A stretch of DNA of 64,000 bases from Phycisphaerales bacterium (GCA_016699835.1 CP064987.1:2046001-2110000), one strand, 5' to 3'. Shown: positions 54,039 to 63,713, numbered from the stretch's first letter. A program made the numbers and translations. The notes: generated from the sequence alone by a model not told the origin.

Positions 54039-55235
54039 TCAGGTGCCCGCGAAGACGCGTGCCGGCGTGAGGCGGATGACCTTCATCGCGCTCAGGGCCG
54101 CCGACGCGACTGTGACAAAGAGCACGGTGACCGCCGTGAACCCGAGGGTCCACGCCGTCAGGTGATACGGCATCGCGGGGGACTTCACCGTCAGCCCGAT
54201 GAGCGACGACGCGCCGACGCCCAGCCCATACCCCACCACACCCGAGAGGAGCGCCTGGGCGACGACCATGAGCACGATCGTCTTGCTCTCAGCGCCCAAG
54301 GCCTTGAACGTCGCGTAGTACCGCGCGTTCTCGTTGGTGAAAAGAAAGAGCAGCAGCCCGCTGACGCATGCGCCGACGACCACGCCGATGCCGACCATGA
54401 AGCCGATCCGCGAGACCACGCCGCTGACGCGGACAAAGTAGTTCCGCGTGACCTGCGAGAAGGTCGCGGCATCAAGGGCTCGCAAACCCGTTCGTTCCTG
54501 GATCCTCGCGGCGAGCGCCATTGGGCTCTCGCCGGGCTGGACCTTGACGAGCACGTACGAGAGCGTGTTGCGCTGGGGCGGGATGATGGAGAGCGCGTGC
54601 GTGTAGGTGACGTACGCCGTCGCCCGCGAGAGGAAGCGAGGCGTGAGCGTCGCGATGCCCACGACGCGGAGGCGATGGTCATTGAGCAGGACCTCATCGC
54701 CCACATCGAGCGGGCGCGTGGGGACGTCGAAGTCGGGCATGTTCCAACCGGGCGTGCGCGTGGCGGCGTGCAGCGGCATGGGGAGGAGCGTCGCCGCCGA
54801 GGCGTCGTCGATGATGACGGCATCGCTGATGCGCAGGTCGGCAGGCGTGCCGCCACGGATCGAGTCGGGCGCGCCCAGGAGCGTCGCGTCGTCGACGCCG
54901 ACGATCGTGACGGGGCGGAAGAGGCCATTGGGCAGCCGCGCCCGCACACCCGCGAGGGTGAGGGGCACGGCCCACTCCACGCCGCGCACGCTCCGCACCC
55001 GGTCGAGCGCGGTCGGCGGCAGGCCGGCGGTCTCGTCCACATACTCGGTCGCGGGGTCCATGACCCAGACCTGGGCCTGGGGGATGTCGGAGATCGTCGC
55101 GTAGGTCCGCTGCAGCATCGCGTTGAACATCGAGAGCAGATGCGCGATGAGAAAGGTGCAGAAGAAGACGCCGAGGACCACGCCCATCCACTTGATGGGG
55201 TCTCCAACGAGCATGCGGAGGGCGATGCGGATCAT
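54039..55235 (-). CDS. FtsX-like ABC transporter permease
   Basis: A 398-aa membrane protein with the FtsX/MacB permease layout: one N-terminal helix (about 15-38), a large extracytoplasmic domain (about 40-265), then three C-terminal helices (about 272-300, 325-350, 365-390). The conserved FTNENARYYATFKALGAESK loop between helices 2 and 3 and the C-terminal IRLTPARVF are family hallmarks. It is related to the DevC-type exporters, which pair with an ATPase and a membrane-fusion protein. Neither partner is adjacent; the Fic gene precedes it by 23 bp. Confidence 0.88.
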   Translation of the reverse strand: MIRIALRMLVGDPIKWMGVVLGVFFCTFLIAHLLSMFNAMLQRTYATISDIPQAQVWVMDPATEYVDETAGLPPTALDRVRSVRGVEWAVPLTLAGVRARLPNGLFRPVTIVGVDDATLLGAPDSIRGGTPADLRISDAVIIDDASAATLLPMPLHAATRTPGWNMPDFDVPTRPLDVGDEVLLNDHRLRVVGIATLTPRFLSRATAYVTYTHALSIIPPQRNTLSYVLVKVQPGESPMALAARIQERTGLRALDAATFSQVTRNYFVRVSGVVSRIGFMVGIGVVVGACVSGLLLFLFTNENARYYATFKALGAESKTIVLMVVAQALLSGVVGYGLGVGASSLIGLTVKSPAMPYHLTAWTLGFTAVTVLFVTVASAALSAMKVIRLTPARVFAGT

Positions 55236-55258
55236 GACACGTTCCGGTTGATCCCCTG

Positions 55259-56626
55259 TTAGAGGCCCTTCTTCTGGAGGCGATTCTGTAGCGTGGGTAC
55301 AACGATGTAGAGTACCTCCCGCGCACGCTTGCTCGTGGTCATGAGTCGACGACGGACGAGGTCGTCAAGGTCCTTTCGTGCCGTTGCCGCGGTGATGCCG
55401 TTCGAGTTCATGTGGCTCTTGACGGTGTATGTCGTGCGTGGATGACGGATCGCGTGTTCAAGTATCAGGCGCTGACGGAGTGAGAGGTCCTTGGAAAGTC
55501 GAAGCAATCGTTCGCTCCGCTTGATCTTGTCCTCCTCGTGGCGGATGTGTGCCGCGAGTGCATCGAGGGACTGCTCGATCATGTCCAGTTTGTAGAGTAC
55601 AAAGTAGGTGAGGTCCCCTTCGTCGAGCTCGCAGTCGATGTACGCCTGCGGATATCGTGAGCGGCCTGCTCGAATTCGTTCGGAGATCGGGATGTACTCG
55701 AAGATCGAGTATCCTTGTCTTAACGCGTACCAGTAGAACACTGCGCGTGCGGTGCGACCATTTCCATCGACAAAGGGATGGTCATACCCGATCATGAAGT
55801 GCAGGATCGACGCCTTCACGATGGGGTGGATGAACTCGGCACCTTTGTGTACCTTGTTGGCGAACGCGCATAGCGCCTCGACGCGGCCGGGCAGGCTCTC
55901 TGCCGGTGGTGGCGTGTGGATGACCTCTCCAGTGATTTCGTGCTCGACACGAACAGGCTCGTCCAGGCGTCGAAATCGACGCGATTCCTCCGGGTTCTTG
56001 AGTGTTCCTTCCGTGAGGATGCCCTGAAGCTCGCGGAGCATCTCGGGAGACAGCGGTCGGTCACGCCACTGCTTGATTTGCTGCATTGCCGCGAAGTTGT
56101 TCATGACCATGCGCTCGCCCTTGGTCTTTGCATCCCGTCGACTGCGGAGCAGTTCGATCGCGTCCTTTCGTGTCGTCGCGGCACCCTCAATCAGCGAAGA
56201 CTCCGCGGCCTCGTCCATGAGTGTGCGGATGCGCAGCCGTGTGCGGTGGGCGTCATCCGAGAGCATGCCATGCTCGAGCGAAGCGGCTCCGCCTCCGCCG
56301 AACGCTCGGTCAATGCGGTGCAACGACTCGGCCAGATACCGACCTTCGCTATATCCAAATCTACCAAAGTTTGACGTGTAGAGGCTGATCGCTCTGAAAT
56401 CACTCGACCGGAGGAACTTGGCCGCCGCCCAAGCATCAACAGGGTCGAGTCCAGCATCCCTGGCGATGGGGCGCAGTTTTCGCCATGGTCTATATTCAGT
56501 GTCGAGTTCTCGGACTTGCCCCAGGATCATGAATGCTCGCTCGAAAATCGAGCCCTTTGAACGATCGCGAAAGATCTCTTCGATCGTGAGCGGGGGTTTC
56601 TCGGATTCGAACTTGGAGTTGGACAT
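55259..56626 (-). CDS. Fic-family protein with inhibitory motif
   Basis: A 455-aa protein expected to transfer AMP or a related group to target proteins. The catalytic motif HPFVDGNGRTARA is near residue 280. The inhibitory-helix motif SSLIEG ([S/T]xxxE[G/N]) lies N-terminally near 145, so it is an autoinhibited class II type. The C-terminus (about 395-450) is a winged-helix domain (NGITAATARKDLDDLVRRRL), suggesting DNA binding or self-regulation. Its base composition is clearly more AT-rich than the neighbours, and the upstream 100 bp is very AT-rich, consistent with horizontal acquisition. It may be co-transcribed with the ABC permease downstream. Confidence 0.92.
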   Translation of the reverse strand: MSNSKFESEKPPLTIEEIFRDRSKGSIFERAFMILGQVRELDTEYRPWRKLRPIARDAGLDPVDAWAAAKFLRSSDFRAISLYTSNFGRFGYSEGRYLAESLHRIDRAFGGGGAASLEHGMLSDDAHRTRLRIRTLMDEAAESSLIEGAATTRKDAIELLRSRRDAKTKGERMVMNNFAAMQQIKQWRDRPLSPEMLRELQGILTEGTLKNPEESRRFRRLDEPVRVEHEITGEVIHTPPPAESLPGRVEALCAFANKVHKGAEFIHPIVKASILHFMIGYDHPFVDGNGRTARAVFYWYALRQGYSIFEYIPISERIRAGRSRYPQAYIDCELDEGDLTYFVLYKLDMIEQSLDALAAHIRHEEDKIKRSERLLRLSKDLSLRQRLILEHAIRHPRTTYTVKSHMNSNGITAATARKDLDDLVRRRLMTTSKRAREVLYIVVPTLQNRLQKKGL

Positions 56627-56734
56627 GTGTCACCAAAAGATACTCATCGACATTGTGACAGTATGTCGTTTGGCGAATAATGTCAAAATACGAAAAACTA
56701 TCTTTGATTCACAGTAATGCAAAACTCTGCGGAT

Positions 56735-57829
56735 CTAGGCAGACACGCCCATCACCACCTTGATCCCCTCCCCGGAGATCATCGTCTCGTGGGCCTTCTT
56801 GAACTCCTCCAGCGGGAACTCGTGGGTGATGATCTCGTCGAGTTCGAGTTTCCCCGAGAGGAGCAACTCCTCCATCTGGTACCACGTCTCGAACATCTTC
56901 CGCCCATTGATCCCCAGCACCGTCGCGCCCTTGAAGACGACGTGCTGGGTGATGTTGAACGTCGGCGGCTTGGCGGGAATCCCCAGCAGGGCCGCCGTCC
57001 CGCCGTTGCGAAGGGCACTGAACCCCTGGTCATACGCCGTGGGCGAGCCCGACATCTCGAGGAGCACGTCGACGCCCTCGCCGCGGCAGGCTTTCTGAAC
57101 TTCCTTCACCCATGCGTCGCTTCGCGGGTCGAAGGCGTCGGCCGCGCCCAGGCGTTTCGCGATCGCCCGGCGAGCGGGGCTCATGTCGGTCGCGAAGATC
57201 CGCCCCGCACCCGCGGCCTTGGCAACCGTCACCGCCATCAGGCCGATGATCCCCGTCCCCGTGATGAGCACGCTCTTGGCCGAGACCCCCGCCGCCATCA
57301 CCGTGTGCACGGCGTTGCCGAGCGGGTCGAGGACCGCCGCGACCTTGTCGGGGATCTTCGCGTGCACGGGCCAGACGTTCTCTTCGGGGACGATGACATA
57401 CTCCGCGAAGACGCCGTCGCGATCGATGCCCAGGATCTTCGTGTCGCTGGCGATGTGGGCGTTGCCGGTGCGGCTGTTGTAATCGACGCCCGCGGTGATG
57501 TGCCCCTCGGCGCTCACGCGGAGGCCCGGCTTGTACCGCGTCACCGCGCTCCCGACCTCCTCGATCACGCCCACGAACTCGTGCCCCGTCACGATGCCGA
57601 CGGGGATGCGACCCGCTGCCCAGTCGTCCCACTCCCAGATGTGCCGATCCGTCCCGCAGATCCCGACCTTCTTCACGCGGATGAGCACGTCGCGCGGGCC
57701 CGGCACGGGCTTGGGGTGGGCCGGGTCGAACATCAACTCCGGGCCGGCGTGGTGCTTGACGAGCGCCCGCATCGTCTGCGGGCGCGAGGACGTTCGGGTG
57801 GACGCGGCAGACGGTGTGGTCGTGGGCAT
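56735..57829 (-). CDS. tdh: L-threonine 3-dehydrogenase-like zinc dehydrogenase
   Basis: A 364-aa medium-chain dehydrogenase. The catalytic zinc site is intact: KKVGICGTDRHIWEW, TGHEFVGVIEEVG. The NAD site is TGTGIIGLMAVTVAKAAGAG. The segment NGRKMFETWYQMEELLLSGK and the overall family resemblance favour threonine 3-dehydrogenase, giving 2-amino-3-ketobutyrate. The structural zinc lobe, with four cysteines in most family members, reads DYNSRTGNAHIASDTKILG here and has none. The start is uncertain: ATG 57829 is used, but ATG 57772 gives 345 aa, the normal family length. No kbl gene is adjacent. Confidence 0.88.
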   Translation of the reverse strand: MPTTTPSAASTRTSSRPQTMRALVKHHAGPELMFDPAHPKPVPGPRDVLIRVKKVGICGTDRHIWEWDDWAAGRIPVGIVTGHEFVGVIEEVGSAVTRYKPGLRVSAEGHITAGVDYNSRTGNAHIASDTKILGIDRDGVFAEYVIVPEENVWPVHAKIPDKVAAVLDPLGNAVHTVMAAGVSAKSVLITGTGIIGLMAVTVAKAAGAGRIFATDMSPARRAIAKRLGAADAFDPRSDAWVKEVQKACRGEGVDVLLEMSGSPTAYDQGFSALRNGGTAALLGIPAKPPTFNITQHVVFKGATVLGINGRKMFETWYQMEELLLSGKLELDEIITHEFPLEEFKKAHETMISGEGIKVVMGVSA

Positions 57830-58082
57830 GGCGGTCTCGGCAGGAGGTTGATTCTGGCTTTGATGCTCATTCTGCGAGCATTCGCTCGGCGACTCACGCC
57901 GCGCACGCATGATTCTCTGAGTCCCCACGCCCAACGTCCACACGCCCGCTCAAGTCCTCGCGATTCTGACGCCCTGTGGCCGATCTTGGTGTGACCCGGC
58001 CTGTCCGGTAAGGAGTTTCCGGCGTGGTTCGTCCTCCATTTGAGACGGGCCGGATGGTCCCAAGCCTCTAGACTTCCTGCAC

Positions 58083-59291
58083 ATGTCCACGGTCGGAAGA
58101 CGAGCCTCGAGTTACCTCTATCTCGCCGCCAAGGTGAATGGCGGGCGTTCGGTTGGCGTTCGTACGGCTGAGACTCGCCGTGCTCTCGTGGACGACCTCC
58201 GACGGGAGCGGCTTGTCCCCCTGCGGACCTGGGAGTTCCCCTCGTGGCTCGAACTCACGCCACGCTCGAAACTCAAGCCCAAGGACCAGGCCGAGATCCA
58301 CACGCAACTCTCCCAACTTCTCAGCCGGGGTGTCTCGCTGGTTGAGGCGTTGGACGTGACCGGTGCGGCAGTGGCCCCGGTCGCCAGGCCGCTCGTCGGG
58401 AAGATCCGCACGCTCGTCGCCGGCGGGAGTTCCTTTGCCGCCGCCTGCCAGCAGACGGGCGCGTTCGATCGCGTGACGATCGCCGTCTATAGGGCGGCGG
58501 AGCGCTCGGGGGACCTCGCGGGTGCGGCGAAGCAACTCTCGATCACCCTGCGTCGCCAGTTGGCGGTGATGGGCAAGGCCGCCACACTGATGCTCTATCC
58601 GATCATCGTGCTCTCGCTCAGCATCCTGATGGGCACGGGCATCATCATGTTCATCGTGCCGCGCATCGGGCGCGCCATCGAGAGCATGGGCAAGCCGCTG
58701 CCACTGCCCACGAAGATCCTCGTCACCCTCGGCGAGGGGCTGGTCGCGAACTGGGTCTGGGCACTCCTGGGCCTGCTCGTCGCGATCACGCTGGGCGTGA
58801 TGTCGCGCAAGCAGATTGCCGGGCTGATCGCGCGGCTCTCGCGACGGATTCCCGTCCTCCGCGACGTGGTCCTCGCGCAGGAGTCCACGCGATTCTTCAC
58901 GGTGATGGCCGCGATGTCGCGCAGCGGCGTCCCTCTCTCCGACGCGCTCGGCGTCGCCACCGGCGTCATCGGGCACCCGCGTCTTCGCTCGCAACTCGCC
59001 ACGCTCCAGACCAAACTCATCGAGGGCGGCCTGCTCCGCGTGCTCATCGAGCGCGTCGACGCCCTCCCGCTCCCCACGCGACGATTGCTCGTCGCCGCCG
59101 AACGCACGGGCGACCTCACGCCTGCCTTCGAGACCCTTGCCGCCGACGCGACCGAGGATGTCGAGCGGCTCTCGGGAAGATTCCTCGCCGTGCTCGAGCC
59201 GGCGTTGATCATCGTGATGTTCCTCGTGATCGGAACATTGCTTCTCTCGATCATGATCCCGCTAATGAAGGCCCCGGCGTCGGTGGGCTAG
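58083..59291 (+). CDS. gspF: type II secretion system inner-membrane protein F
   Basis: A 402-aa platform protein for a type II secretion system or type IV-like pilus. It has the two tandem GspF domains (about 65-190 and 255-385), with EIHTQLSQLLSRGVSLVEAL in the first and STRFFTVMAAMSRSGVPLSD in the second, and membrane helices at about 172-200, 220-242 and 370-395. The start ATG follows the leader directly. It is the first gene of a same-strand run of pseudopilin genes, so it is likely the head of the operon or its 5' partner gspE lies elsewhere; no gspE is present upstream in the window. Confidence 0.93.
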   Translation: MSTVGRRASSYLYLAAKVNGGRSVGVRTAETRRALVDDLRRERLVPLRTWEFPSWLELTPRSKLKPKDQAEIHTQLSQLLSRGVSLVEALDVTGAAVAPVARPLVGKIRTLVAGGSSFAAACQQTGAFDRVTIAVYRAAERSGDLAGAAKQLSITLRRQLAVMGKAATLMLYPIIVLSLSILMGTGIIMFIVPRIGRAIESMGKPLPLPTKILVTLGEGLVANWVWALLGLLVAITLGVMSRKQIAGLIARLSRRIPVLRDVVLAQESTRFFTVMAAMSRSGVPLSDALGVATGVIGHPRLRSQLATLQTKLIEGGLLRVLIERVDALPLPTRRLLVAAERTGDLTPAFETLAADATEDVERLSGRFLAVLEPALIIVMFLVIGTLLLSIMIPLMKAPASVG

Positions 59292-59365
59292 AAAACCAGT
59301 GAGAATCGCAACAATCGCGGACGGAGCACCACCATCCGCGCGTCATTTGAAGTAAGGCCACGACC

Positions 59366-59845
59366 ATGCAGACCCAAGGAATCCGATCCATGTCTCCGAA
59401 CACAACACACTCCATGTCGCACACCGGTTCAGGCACGCGTCGTCGCCGCGCCCGGGGCGGCTTCTCGCTCCTCGAACTCATGCTCGTCCTCGCGATCATC
59501 GGGATCCTGATGGCCGTCGCCGCCTTCAACGTGCTGGGCATGGGCGCCAAGGGCAAGGTCACCGCGACCCAGTCCACGCTCAACACCATTAAGTCCGCCC
59601 TCGACTCGTACATCCTCCAGTACTCGTCAGCCCCAAACCAACTCAACGTCCTCATCCAGACCAAGTTCCTCTCGAACAAGAAACTCCAGGACGGCTGGGG
59701 GACCAACCTGAACTATGAGCCGCGCCCGGGCGATGTTGATCGTCCATATCTCCTCACCTCGTCGGGCCCCGACATGCAGGTGGGCACGCCCGACGACATC
59801 GATGTGTGGCTGATCAACGCCCCGGAGACGCCCGCGAATCCGTGA
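59366..59845 (+). CDS. gspG: type II secretion major pseudopilin G
   Basis: A 159-aa pseudopilin. The cleavage and assembly signal is RGGFSLLELMLVLAIIGILM: G|F processing site with Glu at +5 of the mature protein. The C-terminal GspG domain has KLQDGWGTNLNYEPRPGD and LTSSGPDMQVGTPDD, including the calcium-site region. The leader before the cleavage site is long (about 32 residues), so a later ATG (for example 59390) may be the real start. It follows gspF by 74 bp. Confidence 0.93.
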   Translation: MQTQGIRSMSPNTTHSMSHTGSGTRRRRARGGFSLLELMLVLAIIGILMAVAAFNVLGMGAKGKVTATQSTLNTIKSALDSYILQYSSAPNQLNVLIQTKFLSNKKLQDGWGTNLNYEPRPGDVDRPYLLTSSGPDMQVGTPDDIDVWLINAPETPANP

Positions 59846-59879
59846 TAGTGACGTGCCCACGCGAGGCACGAGGCACCCC

Positions 59880-60461
59880 ATGCGCCGCCGAGGCTTCACA
59901 TTTCTCGAGACGATCGTCTCCGCCGTGCTCCTCGCGGGCGTGGCGCTCGCCGTCTTTGTGACGCTCAACTCGATCGTGCTGCAGCAAACCCAGCAGCGCC
60001 AGCGCCTCACCGCTTCGGAGATCGCCAACCGCCTCGTCATCATCTATCTCGACGACGCCAACGAACTTGCCCGCATGGCGGCCGACCCCTTCGTCGAGAA
60101 CGAGCGCGAGTTCTACCGCTGGTCGTACGAGGCCACGCCCGTGGACTTCCACGCCGGTTTCGTCCCCACCGACAGCGACAACGCCCGCATCGCCCGCCGC
60201 GGACAGGTGCTCGAGCGATTCACGAACCTCTCCGTCACCGTGTGGCTCTCCGAGCGCTCGGGGGGCGCACCATCGCCCGACCTGGGCGTTCCCACGGCCC
60301 ACCTTGTCCGCCTCAACAACCCGATTCCGCTGCGAAATCCGGACTCGCTCCAGAAGGCCGCCACAACCGGTCGCATCATCGAACTGCTCTCCCAACCCGT
60401 CGGCGGGACCGGCTCACGGACCACGCCGAATCGCACGACACCCTCGGGGAGCAAGCCATGA
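59880..60461 (+). CDS. minor pseudopilin, GspI-like
   Basis: A 193-aa prepilin-type protein. MRRRGFTFLETIVSAVLLAG shows a very short leader, G|F cleavage and Glu at +5. The rest is a helix plus a small soluble domain (FYRWSYEATPVDFHAGFVP) and a Pro/Ser/Thr-rich end. Order in the operon suggests GspI, but the sequence alone does not prove it. The ATG at 59880 has GAGG upstream, and the stop overlaps the next start (ATGA). Confidence 0.82.
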   Translation: MRRRGFTFLETIVSAVLLAGVALAVFVTLNSIVLQQTQQRQRLTASEIANRLVIIYLDDANELARMAADPFVENEREFYRWSYEATPVDFHAGFVPTDSDNARIARRGQVLERFTNLSVTVWLSERSGGAPSPDLGVPTAHLVRLNNPIPLRNPDSLQKAATTGRIIELLSQPVGGTGSRTTPNRTTPSGSKP

Positions 60462-61810
60462 CCCGGCGCGCGTTCACGCTCCTGGAACTCATGCTCGCGA
60501 TGGCGATCGGCGTCGTCGTGCTGGGCGCGGCGTTCGGCGTCTTCTTCACCGTCTCCACCACCGATCGCCGCCTCGAGCGCCGCTATGACGAGATGGCCGA
60601 GATCGAACGCACGCGCATCGTGATGGAGCGGACGTTCAGCACACTCGTCGTCGCCGAGGGGAGCGACCCCGTCGCACGCGAGAAAGCACGGCGCGAGCGC
60701 GAGGCCGCCGACGCCGCCGCAGCATTGGACAAAGCCGCATCGACTGGTTCGGTCATACCCAGTTCGCTCACGCCTGTCGGTTCACCCGCGGGCACGAAGT
60801 CCCCAACAAGTTCCGCCGCCAACGCCGCCGCCGCCGCCAAGGCTCTCGCCGATGCCGGGCTGGACACCGGCGCCGCGGCAGAGGAAGACGCCCCGCTCCC
60901 CGTGCGTGCCGCCCCGCGCTTGCGCCTCACCCTCGACGATCCGGCTCGATTCTCGGATCCGCTCGGATACACGGCGGTGTCATCCTCGAACTTCACGCCC
61001 CAGCGGCTCGAGGTCGTGCTCTCGGCGTCGCCCGTTCCCGTCTCCACCGACGAGACCCTCGCCGCACGTCTGGCGTACACCGCGCGTGAGCGTCGCGAGC
61101 GAGAGAAGGACTACGAGCGTCGCAAGGCCGAGCGCGAGCAGGCCGCCAAGGACGCCGCGATCTCCGGCCAGACGCTCGCGCCCGGCGACGAGTCTCCCCT
61201 CGAGCAGCCGACGGACGAGCCGGTCGTCCAGGCCGTGCGCGGCGCTTTCGAGTTGCGGCCGGTGCCACCGGCACAACTCAACGCCATGAGCGTCCCCGAG
61301 GATTCCAAGCCCCTGTGGGAGTTGTGGTGGGTCCCGCTCCCACCGCGATTCGCCGATGACGACGCGGAGAACGCCGAACTCACGGCGATCCAGCCCCCGG
61401 ACCTCCTTCAACCCGTCGGCCAGCCCTATCGCCTCGCGTCGAAGATCGAGGCCCTCGAGTGGCGTGTTTTCGTCAAGAGCCAACGACAGACGACCTACAC
61501 CCTCGCGTACACCAACGACATCCCGGCCTACGTCGAGATGGAACTCAAGACCCGCAGCGGCTTCACCGCCAACTGGCTCTTCGAACTCAACTGGGTCAGC
61601 GGCGCCGAGGTCAACCAACCCGTCGCCGTCGACGCCTCTGGAAAGCCGATCTCGCCCAGCGCCACGACCGGGAGCGCGGCCACTCGAACGACCGGCTCGT
61701 CCAAGCCCGGAGCGAGCGGGTCCAAGCCCGCCGCCACGCCGCTCAATCCCGGCGCCGTCCGCGAACGCCCCGGTGGTAAGAGGACCTCCGAAGGAGACGC
61801 CAAGCCATGA
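60458..61810 (+). CDS. minor pseudopilin, GspJ-like
   Basis: A 450-aa prepilin-type protein. The start MTRRAFTLLELMLAMAIG has A at -1 instead of Gly, F at +1 and Glu at +5. After the helix there is a long Ala/Ser/Pro-rich insertion (about 75-140), then a beta-rich domain (RLRLTLDDPARFSDPLG, RLEVVLSASPVPVSTDE, KIEALEWRVFVK, ELKTRSGFTANWLFELNW) and a Ser/Pro/Thr-rich tail. It is much longer than typical GspJ. It is coupled to both neighbours by ATGA overlaps. Confidence 0.8.
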   Translation: MTRRAFTLLELMLAMAIGVVVLGAAFGVFFTVSTTDRRLERRYDEMAEIERTRIVMERTFSTLVVAEGSDPVAREKARREREAADAAAALDKAASTGSVIPSSLTPVGSPAGTKSPTSSAANAAAAAKALADAGLDTGAAAEEDAPLPVRAAPRLRLTLDDPARFSDPLGYTAVSSSNFTPQRLEVVLSASPVPVSTDETLAARLAYTARERREREKDYERRKAEREQAAKDAAISGQTLAPGDESPLEQPTDEPVVQAVRGAFELRPVPPAQLNAMSVPEDSKPLWELWWVPLPPRFADDDAENAELTAIQPPDLLQPVGQPYRLASKIEALEWRVFVKSQRQTTYTLAYTNDIPAYVEMELKTRSGFTANWLFELNWVSGAEVNQPVAVDASGKPISPSATTGSAATRTTGSSKPGASGSKPAATPLNPGAVRERPGGKRTSEGDAKP

Positions 61811-62655
61811 GCCGCTCACAGTCCGTGAACGCGCGACGTGCCGCGCGTCGCCGCCCCGCGCGACGCAAGGGCTTCGCGCTCATGTTTGTCGTCATGCTCT
61901 CCTTCGTCGCGGCCATTGCCCTCGCGGTGATGGTCGAGCGCCAGATGGCCCAGACCATGTCCGTGCAGCGCCAGGTCGCGCTCTATGAGACGCGCCACCT
62001 CGAGCGCGGACTCGCCGAGGCCGTGGAAACCTGGGTTCGATCCCTCGGCAACGCCCCCGTCATCGACAACCTCGGCGAGAACGGCCTGGCCTTCGAGATC
62101 TCGCCGCAGGGCGAGGCCGGGATCCTCGTGTATTTCGAAGACGCCCAGGGGACCGCCCTCGACGATCTCACCGCGCTCCAGGGCCTGCGCTACGACTTCG
62201 CCTCGCGCATCCTCGACGAACTCGCCGCTCGCGCCAAGGACCAGACGGTCACGTGGACCCGCCGCCTCGGACCCGTCGCGATCAGCGCCAACAGCGCCCG
62301 CGAGGAGGTCCTCGACGCCGTGGTCGCGACGTGCTGCAACCCGGGAAACGGCAAGACCATCCCCGGCGAGATCATCCGCGCCCGCGCGACAGAGCCCTTG
62401 ACCCCCGTCACGCTCGACCAGGTCATCATCAACTCCGGCGTCACGCCCGAGGAGCAGAACGCGCTCCGCAAGGCCCTGACTGCGTCGCCGATCCTCTGGA
62501 CCTGCCGCGTCGAACCGACCGACAACTCGCTCCGCCTGCCGGGGCAGCGGCTGCGATACTCGGGCGTGGTCCTCTCCTCCGGCGGCGATCGCGACGGTCT
62601 GGCCGGGTTTCAAAGACGTGTCTCGGTCCTGGAGATGAAGCGCGAGCAGTACTGA
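61807..62655 (+). CDS. minor pseudopilin, GspK-like
   Basis: A 282-aa protein. A strongly basic leader (Arg/Ala-rich, about 22 residues) precedes KGFALMFVVMLSFVAAIALAV: a G|F cleavage site but no Glu at +5, as in GspK, which caps the pseudopilus tip. The soluble part includes a helical segment (EEQNALRKALTASPILW) and ends VSVLEMKREQY. Its start overlaps the preceding stop (ATGA). Confidence 0.8.
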   Translation: MSRSQSVNARRAARRRPARRKGFALMFVVMLSFVAAIALAVMVERQMAQTMSVQRQVALYETRHLERGLAEAVETWVRSLGNAPVIDNLGENGLAFEISPQGEAGILVYFEDAQGTALDDLTALQGLRYDFASRILDELAARAKDQTVTWTRRLGPVAISANSAREEVLDAVVATCCNPGNGKTIPGEIIRARATEPLTPVTLDQVIINSGVTPEEQNALRKALTASPILWTCRVEPTDNSLRLPGQRLRYSGVVLSSGGDRDGLAGFQRRVSVLEMKREQY

Positions 62656-62750
62656 TACAGTTGAGCCTCGCGATTCGGCACGCCTCAGGGAGGAGGCCAG
62701 AACCATCGCGATCGCGGGGCGAGCGACAGGAAACGGAAGGGAAGCACGCC

Positions 62751-63713
62751 ATGGACATGCCTCGAACCAAAGCCACGCGGATCACCTGGATCGCCCGGAT
62801 CGGGACGCTCGCGAGCGTCGGCCTGGGTGCGTGGGTCCTCGTCTCGGCGCTCAAGTCGCCCCAGTCGGCCTCGCCCTCGCCGCGTGTCATCACGATTCCT
62901 ACCGCCGTGGTCACCGCGACCAAGGGCGAGACCCGCACCGCGATCGACCTCACGCCCACCGCCGCGAGGTTCGGCTCGTTCGCCAACAGCCCGAGGCCGA
63001 TCGTGATCGAGCCGGTCACGCCGCCGAGCGTTCCAACCACGCCCGTGGCCGACACCACGCCCCCGCCCCAGGCCGACGAACTGAAATACCTTGGCCAGAT
63101 CGAGTTCGCCGGACTGAAGCGCGCCATGATCGCGCGCGGGCCGCACCAGGTGCTCGTCAAGGTCGGTCAGTCGATCGAGGGCGAGCGCGTCGCGACCATC
63201 GATCGAGACTTCGTCGAACTCGACCGTGACGGCGTGACCCGCCGCCTCGAGCGCGCCGAGCGCACGGGCGACTTCTTCACTCGCGTCGCCGCCGCCGGCG
63301 CACAAGGTCAGCAACGCCCCGGAACCAATCCCAACGCCATGGGCGGCGCCTCAACCGCTTCGCCCGGCATCCGCGTTTCGGCCGCCAACTCTGCGGCCTC
63401 CGCCTCCGCCGCGGCAACGACCGCCAACGCCTCGCGCCCGGGTTCCATGGACGCCGCAGCCAATCAGGACGGGCGCCTCTCCGAGGAACAGGTCCAGCAA
63501 CTCCTCCGCGAACTCATGGGCAAGTCCGAGGTCAAGGAGGACGCCTACGCCAGCGAGACGAGCAAGGTCCTCCAGGAACTCATCCGCCAGGGCCAGGCCA
63601 AGCAGGTCCAAGAGTTCATCCAGTATCGCCAGAAACTCCAGTCCGAATCGCCCGATCGTGACGGCACCGAACTGGACGTTGAAGCGCTCAAGTACCTCGG
63701 GATCGACTTCTAG
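62751..63713 (+). CDS. type II secretion protein, GspC-like
   Basis: A 320-aa protein with a short basic N-terminus, one transmembrane helix (about 12-32) and a periplasmic part. An homology-region-like domain (about 105-160) has KYLGQIEFAGLKRAMIARG and VKVGQSIEGERVATIDRDFV, similar to GspC/PilP, which link the inner-membrane platform with the secretin. An Ala/Ser/Pro-rich linker and a helical C-terminus (LSEEQVQQLLRELMGKSEVK) follow. ATG 62751 has GGAAGG upstream; ATG 62757 is also possible. The stop is directly followed by the next start. Confidence 0.75.
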   Translation: MDMPRTKATRITWIARIGTLASVGLGAWVLVSALKSPQSASPSPRVITIPTAVVTATKGETRTAIDLTPTAARFGSFANSPRPIVIEPVTPPSVPTTPVADTTPPPQADELKYLGQIEFAGLKRAMIARGPHQVLVKVGQSIEGERVATIDRDFVELDRDGVTRRLERAERTGDFFTRVAAAGAQGQQRPGTNPNAMGGASTASPGIRVSAANSAASASAAATTANASRPGSMDAAANQDGRLSEEQVQQLLRELMGKSEVKEDAYASETSKVLQELIRQGQAKQVQEFIQYRQKLQSESPDRDGTELDVEALKYLGIDF

